A stretch of DNA of 40,319 bases from SAR86 cluster bacterium. Its GTDB lineage: Bacteria; Pseudomonadota; Gammaproteobacteria; Pseudomonadales; Pseudohongiellaceae. The DNA lies in NCBI GenBank assembly GCA_002402175.1, contig NVVJ01000016.1, forward strand, positions 4,213 to 44,531. Reading direction: 5' to 3'. A program made the translations under genes and the position numbers. The notes beneath the pieces are model-generated. The model had not been told where the DNA came from and ran no database searches. It was given only the letters and a program-made list of their open reading frames with translations. Below are positions 16,149 through 26,772 of the stretch, in pieces. Every line of letters begins with the position of its first letter. Within the stretch, counting starts at the first letter, position 1.

Positions 16149-18836
16149 ATGCGCTTATTACCTACACTAGTTCTATTTTGTTCTGTGATTTTGTTATCTG
16201 CTTGCTCAGAGCAAGCTCAGCGCGCAGAAAACATACAAGACACTAGCGAAGTGCCCGGTATACGGCCAGCGCTTGACCAGCTTAGTCAGGCCGAGGCGAT
16301 TGCGCGCAAAGCACGTGTGTCGGAAATTTCTTATTTACTGGATATCGATTTGGTCAGTGCAGCAGATGCCTATCAGGGTCGTGTCACTTTACAATTTGAT
16401 CTGACTGACAACGACACTACTCTGGATGTAGATTTCACCGGTGGTAGCGTGCTTGCGGTAATAGCTAATGGTGAAACACTGGAGCCTGAATACAATGGGT
16501 ACTTCATTACATTACCTGAATCAGCTTTGAAGGTAGGTGGTAACGAGATAGTAATCGATTACCAGCACCCCTATGATCAGGATGGCACTGGGCTGCATCG
16601 TTTTGTAGACCCAGAAGATGGCCTTACCTATTTATATACGTATCTTTGGCCTTACTACTCCAATCGTTTGTTTCCTAATTTTGACCAACCTAATTTAAAG
16701 GCTACTTATGAGCTGACTGTGCGTGCCGCCAGTGACTGGCAGGTGGTCTCTTCGACAACTGAAGATTCAATCACAGTAGATGGCGATTCTCGTCTGTGGC
16801 ATTTTCCTCGTTCTGAAAAATTTTCCAGTTATATTTTTTCCCTGCACGCCGGTCCTTACCAGATATGGGAAGACATGGCCGGTGATGTGCCTATTCGGTT
16901 AATGGCTCGTCAGTCTTTGTCTGAGTATGTAGCGGTGGATGAATGGCTAGCCTACACGAAGGCTGGCCTTGCTCATTATGCTGAATATTTTGAAATACCT
17001 TATCCCTTCGTGAAATACGATCAGATTATTGTGCCGGATTTTCTTATTGGTGCTATGGAGAATGTGGCGGCGGTTACTTTTTCAGAAAGCTATGTCGATC
17101 GTGGCGCTTCTAATCGTTTTAACAGTCAACGCCGTGCTGGTACGATTTTGCACGAAATGGCGCATATGTGGTTTGGTGATCTGGTTACCATGAACTGGTG
17201 GAACGGTCTGTGGTTGAATGAGAGTTTTGCCACGTTGATGTCTTCCATTGCTGTTTCTCAGGCCACTGAGTTTGAAGACCTATGGCATGATTTTTATCTG
17301 TCTGAAAACTTGAGCGCCATCTCGGCGGATAATGCAGTATCTACACATCCTATTGAGGTTTCAGTAGCTAGTACGAATGACTTTTTTAATGTGTTCGATG
17401 CTATTACCTACGACAAAGGCGCATCTGTTCTAAACCAATTGTCCCACTATATAGGTCGTGAGAATTTTCGTTTAGGCGTTTCTAGTTATTTAACGCAGTA
17501 TTCCTGGGAGAATACCGAGCTTGCTGATTTTATGGATTCGCTGTCTGAGCAATCTGGTATCGACCTAAACCTGTGGGCGCAGGATTGGATGTATCAGGCA
17601 GGTGTAAACACTATAGAAGCGCGTTTTAGTTGCGACGCAAATGGTATTAGCCGCTTTGCCATTTTGCAAACCGCGCCGGATGAATTTCCGACTCTGCGTG
17701 AGCAACGCGTTCAGCTTGGATTGTTCTCATTAGGAGATGCTGGTGGTATTGAGCCTATTGCAGTGATTCCAGTAGAGATTGTGGGCGCAGAAACTCAGGT
17801 AAGTGATGTTGTTGGGCTTCCTTGCCCAGACCTTGCAATTCCCAACTACGAGGGGTGGGGCTACACAGAATTAAGTCTGGATGACGTAAGTATGGACACG
17901 ATTATAGAGGGTGATGCATTGGGACGAATTAATGACCCGCTATTGCGTTCAATGATCTGGACTGCCTTATTCGATGCGCCGGACAATGGGCAAATGGAGA
18001 ATAACACTTTGCTTGAAACGCTTATTGAAAGTCTGTCTCGCGAGAGCAATGATCGAATTATCAGACAAACACTGGCGGAATTAGTTAGTAACCTGAATAA
18101 ACTTGAACGCTTGGGCGCCAATTACTCAGCCGAGTTAGCGAGTAATAGCTCTAAAGCTGAGCAGCAGCTGTGGCAGATTATCAGCGCTGGTGTATATCTC
18201 GATGCAGAAGGTTCAAGACAGTCAGAGAGCACACTTAACCTGCGATTATCGAATTACATTCGCATAGCTCGCAGCGATGTAGCGCTGACAAATCTCGCTG
18301 GTCTACTGGATGGGTCTGTTCAAATTGAAGGTTTAAACCTGGGTCAGAATACACGGTGGAATATTATACGACGCTTTAGTTCGCGCAATTATATTTCTGC
18401 TCGAGAATTACTTGCGGCGGAGCGAGAACGTGACTCTTCCGATGCGGGCAGGCGAGCTGCAATAGCCGCCGAAGCGGCACTACCAGATTTGGCAATAAAG
18501 CAGGATTGGGTTAACCGTATTCTTGATACAGACAATCCTCTGCCGCTTTCGAATTTGCGCGCAGCCATGGGCTCAATTTTTCCAACAGGGCAGGAAGACT
18601 TGCAACTGGCATTGCTGCCACAGTTGGCCGAAAACCTGACAGAGCTAGCTGTTAGTCGAGATAATTATTTTCAGCAGAGCTATGGCAGGGATCTGTTTTC
18701 GGGCATTTGCAGCGAACAAGGGCTGCAGCTTGTCTCTGCCGCTATAAGCGACAGAGAGCTTATAGGCGCTACACTTTATCGCTTTATCAGCGAAAATGAA
18801 CAAAAAGCAGCTGATTGCGTGTCTATGAAGAGATAA
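16149..18836 (+). CDS. M1-family aminopeptidase lipoprotein
   Basis: This 895-residue zinc aminopeptidase is of the PepN/aminopeptidase N type. The lipoprotein signal ends LLSAC (Cys19), the exopeptidase motif GAMEN is at 301-305, and the zinc site HEMAH-X18-E is at 335-339 and 358 (HEMAHMWFGDLV...WLNESFA). A C-terminal ERAP1-like helical repeat region fills the last ~350 residues. It removes N-terminal residues from peptides; the lipid anchor places it in the periplasm or outer membrane, unlike the cytosolic E. coli PepN. Length fits a full-size family member. An SD (AGGA) precedes the ATG. Confidence 0.93.
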   Translation: MRLLPTLVLFCSVILLSACSEQAQRAENIQDTSEVPGIRPALDQLSQAEAIARKARVSEISYLLDIDLVSAADAYQGRVTLQFDLTDNDTTLDVDFTGGSVLAVIANGETLEPEYNGYFITLPESALKVGGNEIVIDYQHPYDQDGTGLHRFVDPEDGLTYLYTYLWPYYSNRLFPNFDQPNLKATYELTVRAASDWQVVSSTTEDSITVDGDSRLWHFPRSEKFSSYIFSLHAGPYQIWEDMAGDVPIRLMARQSLSEYVAVDEWLAYTKAGLAHYAEYFEIPYPFVKYDQIIVPDFLIGAMENVAAVTFSESYVDRGASNRFNSQRRAGTILHEMAHMWFGDLVTMNWWNGLWLNESFATLMSSIAVSQATEFEDLWHDFYLSENLSAISADNAVSTHPIEVSVASTNDFFNVFDAITYDKGASVLNQLSHYIGRENFRLGVSSYLTQYSWENTELADFMDSLSEQSGIDLNLWAQDWMYQAGVNTIEARFSCDANGISRFAILQTAPDEFPTLREQRVQLGLFSLGDAGGIEPIAVIPVEIVGAETQVSDVVGLPCPDLAIPNYEGWGYTELSLDDVSMDTIIEGDALGRINDPLLRSMIWTALFDAPDNGQMENNTLLETLIESLSRESNDRIIRQTLAELVSNLNKLERLGANYSAELASNSSKAEQQLWQIISAGVYLDAEGSRQSESTLNLRLSNYIRIARSDVALTNLAGLLDGSVQIEGLNLGQNTRWNIIRRFSSRNYISARELLAAERERDSSDAGRRAAIAAEAALPDLAIKQDWVNRILDTDNPLPLSNLRAAMGSIFPTGQEDLQLALLPQLAENLTELAVSRDNYFQQSYGRDLFSGICSEQGLQLVSAAISDRELIGATLYRFISENEQKAADCVSMKR

Positions 18837-18979
18837 AAGGGTATCGGTTTGATGTGGGAGGGGTTAGACCTTATTCACTGACTAAGCCAATAATTTGCGT
18901 GCATGCTGCACTTTCGCCCCAGATTAATTGGCGGGATACCAGCAGCTGTTACCGGTGTTATTAGCTACCTGACGCTACT

Positions 18980-21181
18980 CTAGAACGTACCACTGACATT
19001 CAATGCCAACACTCTGCCGGACCCGGCGCAATTAAACTCAACTTCCTCCAGGATATTGGCGCTGATACGACCAATAAAACGTGTTCGATCTCTGCAGTTG
19101 TCAGTATCAGTAAGGTTGCTGACATCGAAACGGAATGTAATATTGTCGAAAGCAATTAATTCTACGAAAGCTGCCACGACAGGGTCGGCATGAAAGTCTT
19201 CAATATCATCGATATCCCAACGTTTGGTGTTACCGTCGATTTGATTAACCATGCTGACGCCCCAATTCATTTTCCACTGGGGGATATCATGTCGAAAACC
19301 AATATCAAAATCACCGCGATGGTAGTTATTAAAACGTCTTTCGCCGCCTAGAAGCGGATCTGTTACTTCTGAGTCTCTAACACTGGCGCGGCTGGTTACC
19401 AATACATTGGGTAAATTAAATCGCTTAAGACGAACACTGGCCTTTAATTCAAAAACCCACATGTCTCCGCTGCCAATATTGCCGTTGGCGGACCGTAATT
19501 CGTCTTCTGATGGAGAGACATCAATTCTTTGTAGAAAGTCCTGATGGTGATGTTTATATAAGTTTGCGCTTACAACGCCAACATCGTCAGGTAATCGATA
19601 TTCTGCCAGGATATTATAGTTCCACCATAAATCCGGTCGTAGTGCCGTGTTTCCTGCTTGGGTATTGGAGTCGTTATCATCGCTATCGGTAGCAGCAACA
19701 AAGTCTGAAAAATTAATCTGACGAACAAATTTATCTATCAAAAAGCGTAATTGTAATTGTGGGGTAATATCAAATCGATAATCAATTTTAGGTTTAAAGA
19801 AATCGAATTTCCGAGTGTTGGCGAAATCGCCGGTCTGATCAATTTCAGAAGTTTCGTAAACAAAGGAAGTCTCCAATGACATTCTTGAGTTAATGCGCCA
19901 GTTGTGAATAGCAAAAGGCTCGTAGCGAATTTCTTCAACGCGCGTATTTGCGTTTGACACGGTTACTGGAATCAATCCACCAAACGTATCAGATGGCGTG
20001 CCGGAATCTAACGGCAGGCCTAAACGTAGCTTCGAATCGAGAATCGTCTGAGCTCGCTCGATACCCAGCTCCAGACTTTGTTCGCTAAATAGTTTCATGG
20101 TGTAGGAGCCGCGAACAATACGCTCCTTCAGGATGCTGGCTGAGTCTAGAAACAAATTCTTGGACTCGCCCCCGACAGCATCAATTTCGAAACGCTCGCG
20201 AGTGCTCGAAGTATCATTTTCATTACTTATAAATAATATTTTAGCGTGATTGCCGTTGGAAAATTTGATCTCATAGTCTCCGCCTACCTCCCAGTTGCTT
20301 TGTTCGCCAGGAATGGTTTCCCGTTCTAACAAAGGAAGGCTGGTGATATCTCTCAAATTTGTTGTTCTGCGGCTTACTGTTGTTGGATTATCGTTTTCGG
20401 AAATCAACGCGTTGAAGCGTGCGCTGCTATTGGCGCCAAATTCGTAACCAAAATTGGTGGAGAGGGTGTACTGTGTTTGATCCTGTATTCGATTTTCGAA
20501 AATTTGGTCATTAGGCAGCAAGTCCGCCAATATACTGTTTTCGGTAACTACACGATGATCATACTGTGGTTCGGCTACGGCACTAAATAAAAAATCCAGG
20601 TTTCCGGTTTTACCGCTGTAACTAAATGAACCTCCTGGTTCGGAAGTGCTATCTTCGTAGTAGTTGGTACTTAGCTCGTAGGATAAAGTAGTTTGTGCAG
20701 CGTCATTATAGAGCACTATATTTGCAATTTGAGTGCTGCCCCTTACATCAAGGTCACCTGAAGTTCCGCGGATCAGCTCAATTCTTGAAACCTGGCTGGC
20801 ATTGATGCGCGCTAGCATTGATTGGGTATTATTATTTTTACCCGCTACACGTTTACCGTTTATCAGAATCTGCGTACCACCGCCGCCACTACCTAGTCCG
20901 CGTCCACCACGGCTGGCTCCACGTCCGCCGCCTGACCCACCGGCGCTAGTGGAAATGCTGATACCCGGAATTCTGTTAACCATATCCAGCGCCGTTACCG
21001 CAGAGTACTCAGCGAAATAGGTGGCGGGATATACAATGGTGGAGTCATCACCTACGTTGTCTTGTGCGAGCGCCTTTGTATGAGATGCAGCAAGGGTTAT
21101 TGTCAGTAGCAATATAGAAAAATATTTATTAATAACAGATAGTTGGGGTAGTGTTGGTGCAGCGTGGTGACAATTTTTCAA
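18980..21181 (-). CDS. TonB-dependent outer-membrane receptor
   Basis: This is a protein of about 733 residues with a signal region (INKYFSILLLTITLAASHTKALA-Q), a plug domain (ALDMVNRIPGISI...TQILINGKRV...ISRIELIRGT-type block) and a beta-barrel ending in phenylalanine (LNVSGTF). A glycine/arginine-rich insert (GGSGGGRGASRGGRGLGSG) interrupts the plug. Such receptors import siderophores, vitamins or sugars; the ligand cannot be told here. I prefer the TTG at 21181, preceded by AAGGGACG, since a good -10 box at 21234-21239 would put the ATG at 21268 upstream of the transcript. The frame itself is open from that ATG. It faces the M1 peptidase gene end to end. Confidence 0.88.
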   Translation of the reverse strand: MKNCHHAAPTLPQLSVINKYFSILLLTITLAASHTKALAQDNVGDDSTIVYPATYFAEYSAVTALDMVNRIPGISISTSAGGSGGGRGASRGGRGLGSGGGGTQILINGKRVAGKNNNTQSMLARINASQVSRIELIRGTSGDLDVRGSTQIANIVLYNDAAQTTLSYELSTNYYEDSTSEPGGSFSYSGKTGNLDFLFSAVAEPQYDHRVVTENSILADLLPNDQIFENRIQDQTQYTLSTNFGYEFGANSSARFNALISENDNPTTVSRRTTNLRDITSLPLLERETIPGEQSNWEVGGDYEIKFSNGNHAKILFISNENDTSSTRERFEIDAVGGESKNLFLDSASILKERIVRGSYTMKLFSEQSLELGIERAQTILDSKLRLGLPLDSGTPSDTFGGLIPVTVSNANTRVEEIRYEPFAIHNWRINSRMSLETSFVYETSEIDQTGDFANTRKFDFFKPKIDYRFDITPQLQLRFLIDKFVRQINFSDFVAATDSDDNDSNTQAGNTALRPDLWWNYNILAEYRLPDDVGVVSANLYKHHHQDFLQRIDVSPSEDELRSANGNIGSGDMWVFELKASVRLKRFNLPNVLVTSRASVRDSEVTDPLLGGERRFNNYHRGDFDIGFRHDIPQWKMNWGVSMVNQIDGNTKRWDIDDIEDFHADPVVAAFVELIAFDNITFRFDVSNLTDTDNCRDRTRFIGRISANILEEVEFNCAGSGRVLALNVSGTF

Positions 21182-21233
21182 TGTAACGTCCCTTAACGAT
21201 AATTCTCTTGAATACAGCGTATTGTGCCGGCAA

Positions 21234-21239
21234 ATTATA
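21234..21239 (-). promoter_or_regulatory. Possible -10 element for the TonB receptor gene
   Basis: TATAAT on the minus strand lies about 53 bases upstream of the TTG start. No convincing -35 box accompanies it. Confidence 0.4.
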
Positions 21240-21335
21240 AAGAAACAGGACGGAAGTGTTTGTGACATTTTGCAAGTATTTGGAACAGGAAATATTCAGG
21301 AATTCACTGAAATTGTAAATGTAGGCTTCCTTTCT

Positions 21336-22154
21336 CTACTCTGCTCGGCGAAAAGGTTGGGATAGCAGCGAAAAAAGAGACATCGAATCTTTTTTATTGA
21401 TTCCCTCAATGCCGATATTAATTTCTTCCAGTGATTTCTCGGGCTTATCAATATAAGTATTGAACAGTCTGTCCCACCAGGGAAAATTAAATCCGAAATT
21501 ATGATTGTGTTCCACTGCATTGCTAGAGTGGTGGATTCTGTGCATGTCAGGCGTTACTAAAAATAACCGTAAAAAAGACTCCAGCTTTGGCGCTAATTTT
21601 AGATTGCTGTGATTAAACATTGACGTTGCATTTAGTAAAATTTCTGCGATTACAACCGCCATAGCTGAAACCCCCATGAACATAATAAGCAGTATTTTTA
21701 TATAACTGGATATTATTATAGAAACCGGATGAAACCGAATGCCTGTTGTAATATCGTAATCCATATCGGTATGGTGTACGCGGTGAAACCGCCATAAAAA
21801 TGGCACCGCGTGAAACACTCGATGCTGGTAGTAAATGGTTAGATCGAAGATGAACAGAAAAATTATAATACTGGCCCACTGCGGTAACTGAAAGTAATTT
21901 CGAATCACAGGAAATATTCCCCATTGTTCCTGTTGTGCGAATAGGGCCGCGCCAACGCCTGCCAATGGAACAGCAATTCTAACTATTAAAGTATTGAATA
22001 CACTAATGGCAATATTCGTGCGCCATCGAACAGTTCTTGGAAAGAGCAGAGTTCTTCTGGGGAATGCAATTTCAGCAAGTGAAAGAGCGGTGAACAGTAC
22101 GACAAAGACTACAAGCCTTAAGTTTGATTCGGCATCAACAACCAGGCTATTCAT
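21336..22154 (-). CDS. Fatty acid hydroxylase / sterol desaturase family membrane protein
   Basis: This 272-residue membrane di-iron enzyme has clusters HRVFH (111-115), HRVHH (124-128), NHSN (182), HRIHH (205-209) and HNHNFG (216-220). Hydrophobic segments lie at about 13-30, 48-72, 95-110 and 146-178. Family enzymes act on membrane lipids or isoprenoids. The WWDRLFNTY motif near the end is typical of the subgroup. It is co-directional with the TonB receptor gene downstream (155 bp) and the OsmC gene upstream (82 bp), but no operon is obvious. Confidence 0.88.
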   Translation of the reverse strand: MNSLVVDAESNLRLVVFVVLFTALSLAEIAFPRRTLLFPRTVRWRTNIAISVFNTLIVRIAVPLAGVGAALFAQQEQWGIFPVIRNYFQLPQWASIIIFLFIFDLTIYYQHRVFHAVPFLWRFHRVHHTDMDYDITTGIRFHPVSIIISSYIKILLIMFMGVSAMAVVIAEILLNATSMFNHSNLKLAPKLESFLRLFLVTPDMHRIHHSSNAVEHNHNFGFNFPWWDRLFNTYIDKPEKSLEEINIGIEGINKKDSMSLFSLLSQPFRRAE

Positions 22155-22236
22155 GGTTCGGTGAGTGAGTCAAAATAATTCAATGCAAAACACCAGGTCG
22201 CTTTAGATTTATGGTCTTTTGCAGTACTCCTTTGTT

Positions 22237-22701
22237 TTAGACGTATTGAATTTCTATAGCAATTTCTGTGTTTACTGAATTGGCGATAAAGCACTGCTCA
22301 TGGGCTTTATGATGTAATGATTCCTGTTGCTCTTTGTTCGGTACTGTACCGCTATAGGTGACGGCTGGATTTAGTGTCACATTACTGATGGCATGTTTGC
22401 CTTTTGCTACTCTAGACATGGTGCCACTGGCAATATCTGTATAGGAATCAACCTGTACTCCCTGTTCGGCTGCTATCGAAAGGAAAAATAGCATGTGACA
22501 GGAGGAAATGGAGGCTACAAATGCTTCTTCAGGGTCGACGTTTTCTGCAACCGACCAGGGAGAGGGAACAATGTGCGGTGATGCCGAGGCGGCAACAACA
22601 CTGCCGCCGTCAAATTCCCAGGTATGCGCTCTGGAATACTTATTGCTCAGGAAATCTTCGTTGTTGCGCTGCCATTTTACGGTTGCTACAAAATTCGCCA
22701 A
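22237..22701 (-). CDS. OsmC/Ohr-family peroxide-detoxifying protein
   Basis: This 154-residue protein has both redox cysteines of the family: Cys68 in SISSCHM and Cys137 in HEQCFIANS, plus the conserved acidic block DPEEAF. OsmC/Ohr proteins reduce organic hydroperoxides in the cytoplasm. The start is TTG at 22701; it has an SD (AGGGA, in the acs stop region) and no ATG exists in frame nearby. Only 4 bases separate it from the acs stop, so it is translated from the acs mRNA and probably coupled to it. The pairing may protect cells growing on acetate, but that is inference. Confidence 0.88.
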   Translation of the reverse strand: MANFVATVKWQRNNEDFLSNKYSRAHTWEFDGGSVVAASASPHIVPSPWSVAENVDPEEAFVASISSCHMLFFLSIAAEQGVQVDSYTDIASGTMSRVAKGKHAISNVTLNPAVTYSGTVPNKEQQESLHHKAHEQCFIANSVNTEIAIEIQYV

Positions 22702-22705
22702 TTCA

Positions 22706-24646
22706 TCATCCCTTGTGTGCTCTATTTTCGATAAGTTGATCTACCACTAATGGGTCGGCCAATGTAGTGATGTCACCCAGGTTGTCGATTTCATTAGCGG
22801 CAATTTTTCGTAGGATGCGTCGCATTATTTTCCCTGAGCGAGTCTTGGGTAAGCCCGGAGAAAATTGAATGATTTCGGGTTTGGCGAAAGCGCCAATTTC
22901 GGTCGCTACAAATTTAATTAGCTCGGCGCGTAACTCCTCAGATTCGGCAACGCCCGCCATGAGTGTTACATAGGCATAAATTCCCTGACCTTTTATATCG
23001 TGTGGGTAGCCCACCACGGCCGCCTCCGCTACATTGCTATTCAGAACCAGTGCGCTTTCGATTTCGGCGGTACCTAGTCTGTGCCCAGAAACATTAATGA
23101 CATCATCGACCCGGCCAGTTACCCAGTAGTAACCATCGCTGTCTCGGCGAGCGCTGTCGCCAGTGAAGTAGTATCCGGGGTAGGTCGTAAAATAGGTTTC
23201 GATACAACGCTGATGGTCACCATAAACGCTGCGAATCTGGCTTGGCCAGCTTTGACACAGAACTAGATTGCCAGTGGCTGCTCCTTCGAGTTCATTTCCA
23301 TCTGCATCTAATAAAGCAGCCTTAACACCAAAGAAAGGCTTTGATGCTGAGCCGGGTTTTAAATCAGTCACTCCAGGTACTGGGGTTATCATGATGGCCC
23401 CTGTTTCTGTTTGCCACCAGGTATCAACTATGGGGCAACGAGAATCACCAACTACATGGTAATACCATTCCCATGCTTCGGGATTAATTGGTTCGCCCAC
23501 AGAGCCTAGTAATCGTAATGACGAGCGTGAAGTTTTAGTTACGGGTTCATTGCCCACTGACATTAAAGCTCGAATTGCGGTGGGCGCGGTATAAAAAATA
23601 TTAACCTGATGCTTGTCGATTACCTGCCAGAAACGAGATGCATCTGGGTAGGTAGGAATGCCTTCAAACATCAGGGTGGTTGCACCGTTGGCTAAAGGGC
23701 CATACACAATATAAGAATGCCCCGTTACCCAGCCGACATCGGCAGTACACCAATAAATATCGCCTTCGTGATAATCAAACACATATTTATGTGTGATACA
23801 TGCCCCCAGTAGATAACCAGCAGTGGTGTGAAGGACACCCTTGGGTTTGCCGGTGGAGCCTGATGTATACAAAATAAACAGAGGGTCTTCGGCGTCCATT
23901 AATTCTGGTTCGCACTCGGCGCTTGCCGCCTCAGTTGCCTGGTGATAACACACATCACGATCTTCAAACCAGGGCACTTTGGCATTGGTTCGTCTTACCA
24001 CGAATACTGAATGTACGTCGGGGCATTGTTCCAGAGCAGTGTCTACATTGGCTTTTAAGGGGATGGTGCGACCGCCGCGAAGGCCTTCGTCTGCTGTAAT
24101 CACGGTTTGGCAATCGGAATCGAGTATTCGATCCTTAATAGACTCGGGCGAAAAACCACCAAAAACAACCGAATGAACTGCGCCGATTCTTGCGCAGGCC
24201 AACATGGCGTATGTAGCCTCTGGAATCATAGGCATGTAAATGCATACTCGATCACCCTTGCTTACGCCTCGATCTTTGAGGGCATTGGCAAGCTTGCACA
24301 CATGGGTATGCAGTTCGCGATAGCTTATTTTTTTGTCGTCTTTAGGGTCGTCACCTTCCCAGATGATGGCGGTTTGTTCGCCGCGGCGCTCAAGATGTCT
24401 GTCGATGCAGTTATAGGCAACATTTAGTTTTCCGCCGGTGAACCAGCTCGCCTCGGCTTTTGAAAAATCACTGCTACAGACAGATTGCCAGGGTTGATGC
24501 CAGTGCAGTAGTTTGCCTGCTTGCTCAGCCCAGAACTCTTCGGGGTTCTCTATAGATTGCTGGTAGAGGCTTTGAAAACTCTCGGGATCAAGATGGCTGT
24601 GCTTGGTTGCAGATTCGGTGACGGGGTAGATTTTTTCTTCTGACAT
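22706..24646 (-). CDS. acs: Acetyl-CoA synthetase (AMP-forming)
   Basis: This 646-residue enzyme makes acetyl-CoA from acetate, ATP and CoA. Visible motifs: the P-loop-like [12 protein letters not shown], the core [32 protein letters not shown] and the C-terminal [11 protein letters not shown], whose lysine (606) is the usual acetylation site. Length and motif order match Acs fully. An SD (AGGAAG) precedes the ATG. It lies downstream of panC; in Pseudomonas an acs gene also follows the pan cluster, with panD and pgi in between, which are missing here. In many bacteria acs is controlled by a sensor of the symporter-kinase type; the CbrA-like kinase in this window is a candidate. I found no sigma-54 promoter in its upstream gap. 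Confidence 0.96.
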   Translation of the reverse strand: MSEEKIYPVTESATKHSHLDPESFQSLYQQSIENPEEFWAEQAGKLLHWHQPWQSVCSSDFSKAEASWFTGGKLNVAYNCIDRHLERRGEQTAIIWEGDDPKDDKKISYRELHTHVCKLANALKDRGVSKGDRVCIYMPMIPEATYAMLACARIGAVHSVVFGGFSPESIKDRILDSDCQTVITADEGLRGGRTIPLKANVDTALEQCPDVHSVFVVRRTNAKVPWFEDRDVCYHQATEAASAECEPELMDAEDPLFILYTSGSTGKPKGVLHTTAGYLLGACITHKYVFDYHEGDIYWCTADVGWVTGHSYIVYGPLANGATTLMFEGIPTYPDASRFWQVIDKHQVNIFYTAPTAIRALMSVGNEPVTKTSRSSLRLLGSVGEPINPEAWEWYYHVVGDSRCPIVDTWWQTETGAIMITPVPGVTDLKPGSASKPFFGVKAALLDADGNELEGAATGNLVLCQSWPSQIRSVYGDHQRCIETYFTTYPGYYFTGDSARRDSDGYYWVTGRVDDVINVSGHRLGTAEIESALVLNSNVAEAAVVGYPHDIKGQGIYAYVTLMAGVAESEELRAELIKFVATEIGAFAKPEIIQFSPGLPKTRSGKIMRRILRKIAANEIDNLGDITTLADPLVVDQLIENRAHKG

Positions 24647-24842
24647 TTCGACTTCCTGTGCCTGAGAATGCTATGCGAGTTGCTTGCATTGCCACAAAGA
24701 AGCTGTTGCAAACTGGCTGGCAATTCGACTAAAAATAGTCTGAATAGTATGCCTTAAAGCCTATGTGCGCACAATATGGTGTTGCTCCGCTTGCCGCGTT
24801 TTCTGTTTCCAAAACAAGGAGGAATGCAGGGCGGGGCGAAAC

Positions 24843-25697
24843 TCAGACAGGTAATTTAACTTGAATGTTGTCTATTAGCCGGCTGGGGCCAATGTAAGCA
24901 GCGGCTAGAATTACTAGTTGTGTGTCGTCTGCCGTAGCAGCTTGCAGATTGCTGGCATTACAAATCGAAAAGTAATCTGGTTTAAGGCCAGCCTGTTGCA
25001 GGTTAACTTTCGCGGCTTGCTCGAGGTCCGAAAATTCGCGATTGCCAGCCCGTAATTGATCGGAAGTCTTATTTAGACATTGATAAATGCTCGCCGCGCT
25101 TTGACGCTGCTCATCGTTTAAATAATTATTGCGCGAGCTCATCGCCAATCCTGAATTTTCTCTGCGAGTTTCGACGCCAACTATGTCGATATTCATAGAG
25201 AGATCAGCGGTGAATTTTTTGATAACCAGAAGTTGCTGATAGTCTTTCAAACCAAAAAAAGCGATATCGGGTTGGGCTATATTGAATAGCTTGGTAACGA
25301 TAGTTGCTACTCCATCAAAATGTCCAGGGCGGGACTTGCCGCAAAACTCATTACTTAGTTCGGGGACTCGGACAATTGTTTGATTGTCTGGGTTGCTCCC
25401 ATATATTTCAATTTCATTGGGTGCAAACAAACTGTCGCAACTTTCGCCTGTGAGTTTTTCTGAGTCCTGATCAAGTGTTCTTGGGTAAGAGCCTAAGTCT
25501 TCGTTGGCACCAAACTGAAGAGGATTAACAAAAATGCTGCAAACAACGAAATCTGTTTTACTTTTGGCTTCTTTAATTAAATCAATGTGTCCTGCATGTA
25601 GGTTTCCCATGGTGGGAACCAGGCCAATTGTTTGACCTTCTAATCTGATTTTTTTTAAATGATCTTGAAGTGTCGATATTTCAGTGTGGGTTTTCAT
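24843..25697 (-). CDS. panC: Pantothenate synthetase
   Basis: This 284-residue enzyme joins pantoate to beta-alanine with ATP. The HIGH-like motif MGNLHAGHIDLI lies at 30-41, followed by CSIFVNPLQFG, the RPGHFDGVATIVTKLFN block, FGLKDYQQL and the KMSKS-like MSSRNNYL. All expected PanC motifs are present at normal length. It follows panB by 15 bases, so the two form an operon. No terminator is evident before acs, 196 bp downstream. Confidence 0.97.
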   Translation of the reverse strand: MKTHTEISTLQDHLKKIRLEGQTIGLVPTMGNLHAGHIDLIKEAKSKTDFVVCSIFVNPLQFGANEDLGSYPRTLDQDSEKLTGESCDSLFAPNEIEIYGSNPDNQTIVRVPELSNEFCGKSRPGHFDGVATIVTKLFNIAQPDIAFFGLKDYQQLLVIKKFTADLSMNIDIVGVETRRENSGLAMSSRNNYLNDEQRQSAASIYQCLNKTSDQLRAGNREFSDLEQAAKVNLQQAGLKPDYFSICNASNLQAATADDTQLVILAAAYIGPSRLIDNIQVKLPV

Positions 25698-25712
25698 TGG
25701 TAAAAGTGAGAG

Positions 25713-26525
25713 CTATTTAAAACAATGTTCATCAGCAGGGAAGGATCCGTCTTTAACTTCTTTGACATAGTTTTCAATGGCGCCGGGTATCCCATTATTG
25801 GAGCCTAACAGGAAGTTTTTTACAAATTTGGGAGAAATTGGCGATATTCCCAATACATCATGTAATACCATGATTTGGCCTGTCGTATCAGGGCCAGCAC
25901 CGATACCGATTACAGGAATGCTTAAGGCATCGGTTATGGTTTTTGCCAGTTGTCTGGGAACGCACTCCAGTAACAGAATATTGGCACCTGCCTCCTGTAG
26001 AAGTGTTGCTTCTTCGATAATTGCCTGCGCTTGCTCGGTGTCTCTACCTTGAACATGGAATCCACCGATTCGATTAACGGACTGTGGGGTTAGCCCCATG
26101 TGCGCACACACAGGAATGCCACGCTCGGTGAGTAATCTTGTTGTGTTAGCTATCCAGGCCCCGCCTTCCAGCTTGACCATGTGGGCGCCTGCGCGCATGA
26201 GGGCAGCGGCGTTTTCAAGGGTTTGGGTTTCTGACGCATAGCTCATAAAGGGTAAATCAGAGACGAGTAGTGCGCCTTTATTTCCACGTTTAACACACTG
26301 GGTATGATAGATCATGTCTTCCATGGTGACGGGCAAAGTGCTGTCGTGCCCCTGTAATACCATGCCCAGAGAATCTCCTACGAGTAATACTTCCACTCCG
26401 GCAGCACTTAAAATCGAGGCGAAGCAGGCATCATAAGCCGTCATGCAGGCGAACTTTTCCCCATTAGCTTTAATATTACCAAGCGTGGTCAGGGTGACAT
26501 TTCGAGTTTTTGATTGTGTGCTCAT
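25713..26525 (-). CDS. panB: 3-methyl-2-oxobutanoate hydroxymethyltransferase
   Basis: This 270-residue TIM-barrel enzyme makes ketopantoate, the first step to pantothenate. Motifs include [27 protein letters not shown] (metal-binding Asp), [26 protein letters not shown] and [21 protein letters not shown] place the start at the ATG at 26525, giving the family length; an upstream GTG (26579) would add 18 residues that look untranslated. No strong SD is visible. In the usual arrangement folK or the kinase gene lies directly upstream; here a two-gene cassette on the other strand separates them. Confidence 0.96.
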   Translation of the reverse strand: MSTQSKTRNVTLTTLGNIKANGEKFACMTAYDACFASILSAAGVEVLLVGDSLGMVLQGHDSTLPVTMEDMIYHTQCVKRGNKGALLVSDLPFMSYASETQTLENAAALMRAGAHMVKLEGGAWIANTTRLLTERGIPVCAHMGLTPQSVNRIGGFHVQGRDTEQAQAIIEEATLLQEAGANILLLECVPRQLAKTITDALSIPVIGIGAGPDTTGQIMVLHDVLGISPISPKFVKNFLLGSNNGIPGAIENYVKEVKDGSFPADEHCFK

Positions 26526-26772
26526 GATTGTAAAGTTGCGTAATGATTGTGGATACGGATAGTACGGGTTGGCCTGCACGTATTCAAGATAAAGATTTAA
26601 CTCTGAATAAGCTTGCTGGACTCTGTAATATGATTCAAATTCGATTTTTTGACTGTTCTACAACCTTCAGTCTATTTGCCGCCATAGTGTTTGCATATAG
26701 GCAGATTCTGTTAAGCTGAGACGATATATTTTTTCTGTTTTACCCATAAATGTCATAAATATAGAGACGCGT

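Noticed and set aside
24647..24842. Sigma-54 promoter for acs under CbrB control
   Set aside because: I searched the gap on the minus strand and found no GG-N10-GC element with TGGCA/TTGC character; only weak sigma-70-like boxes.
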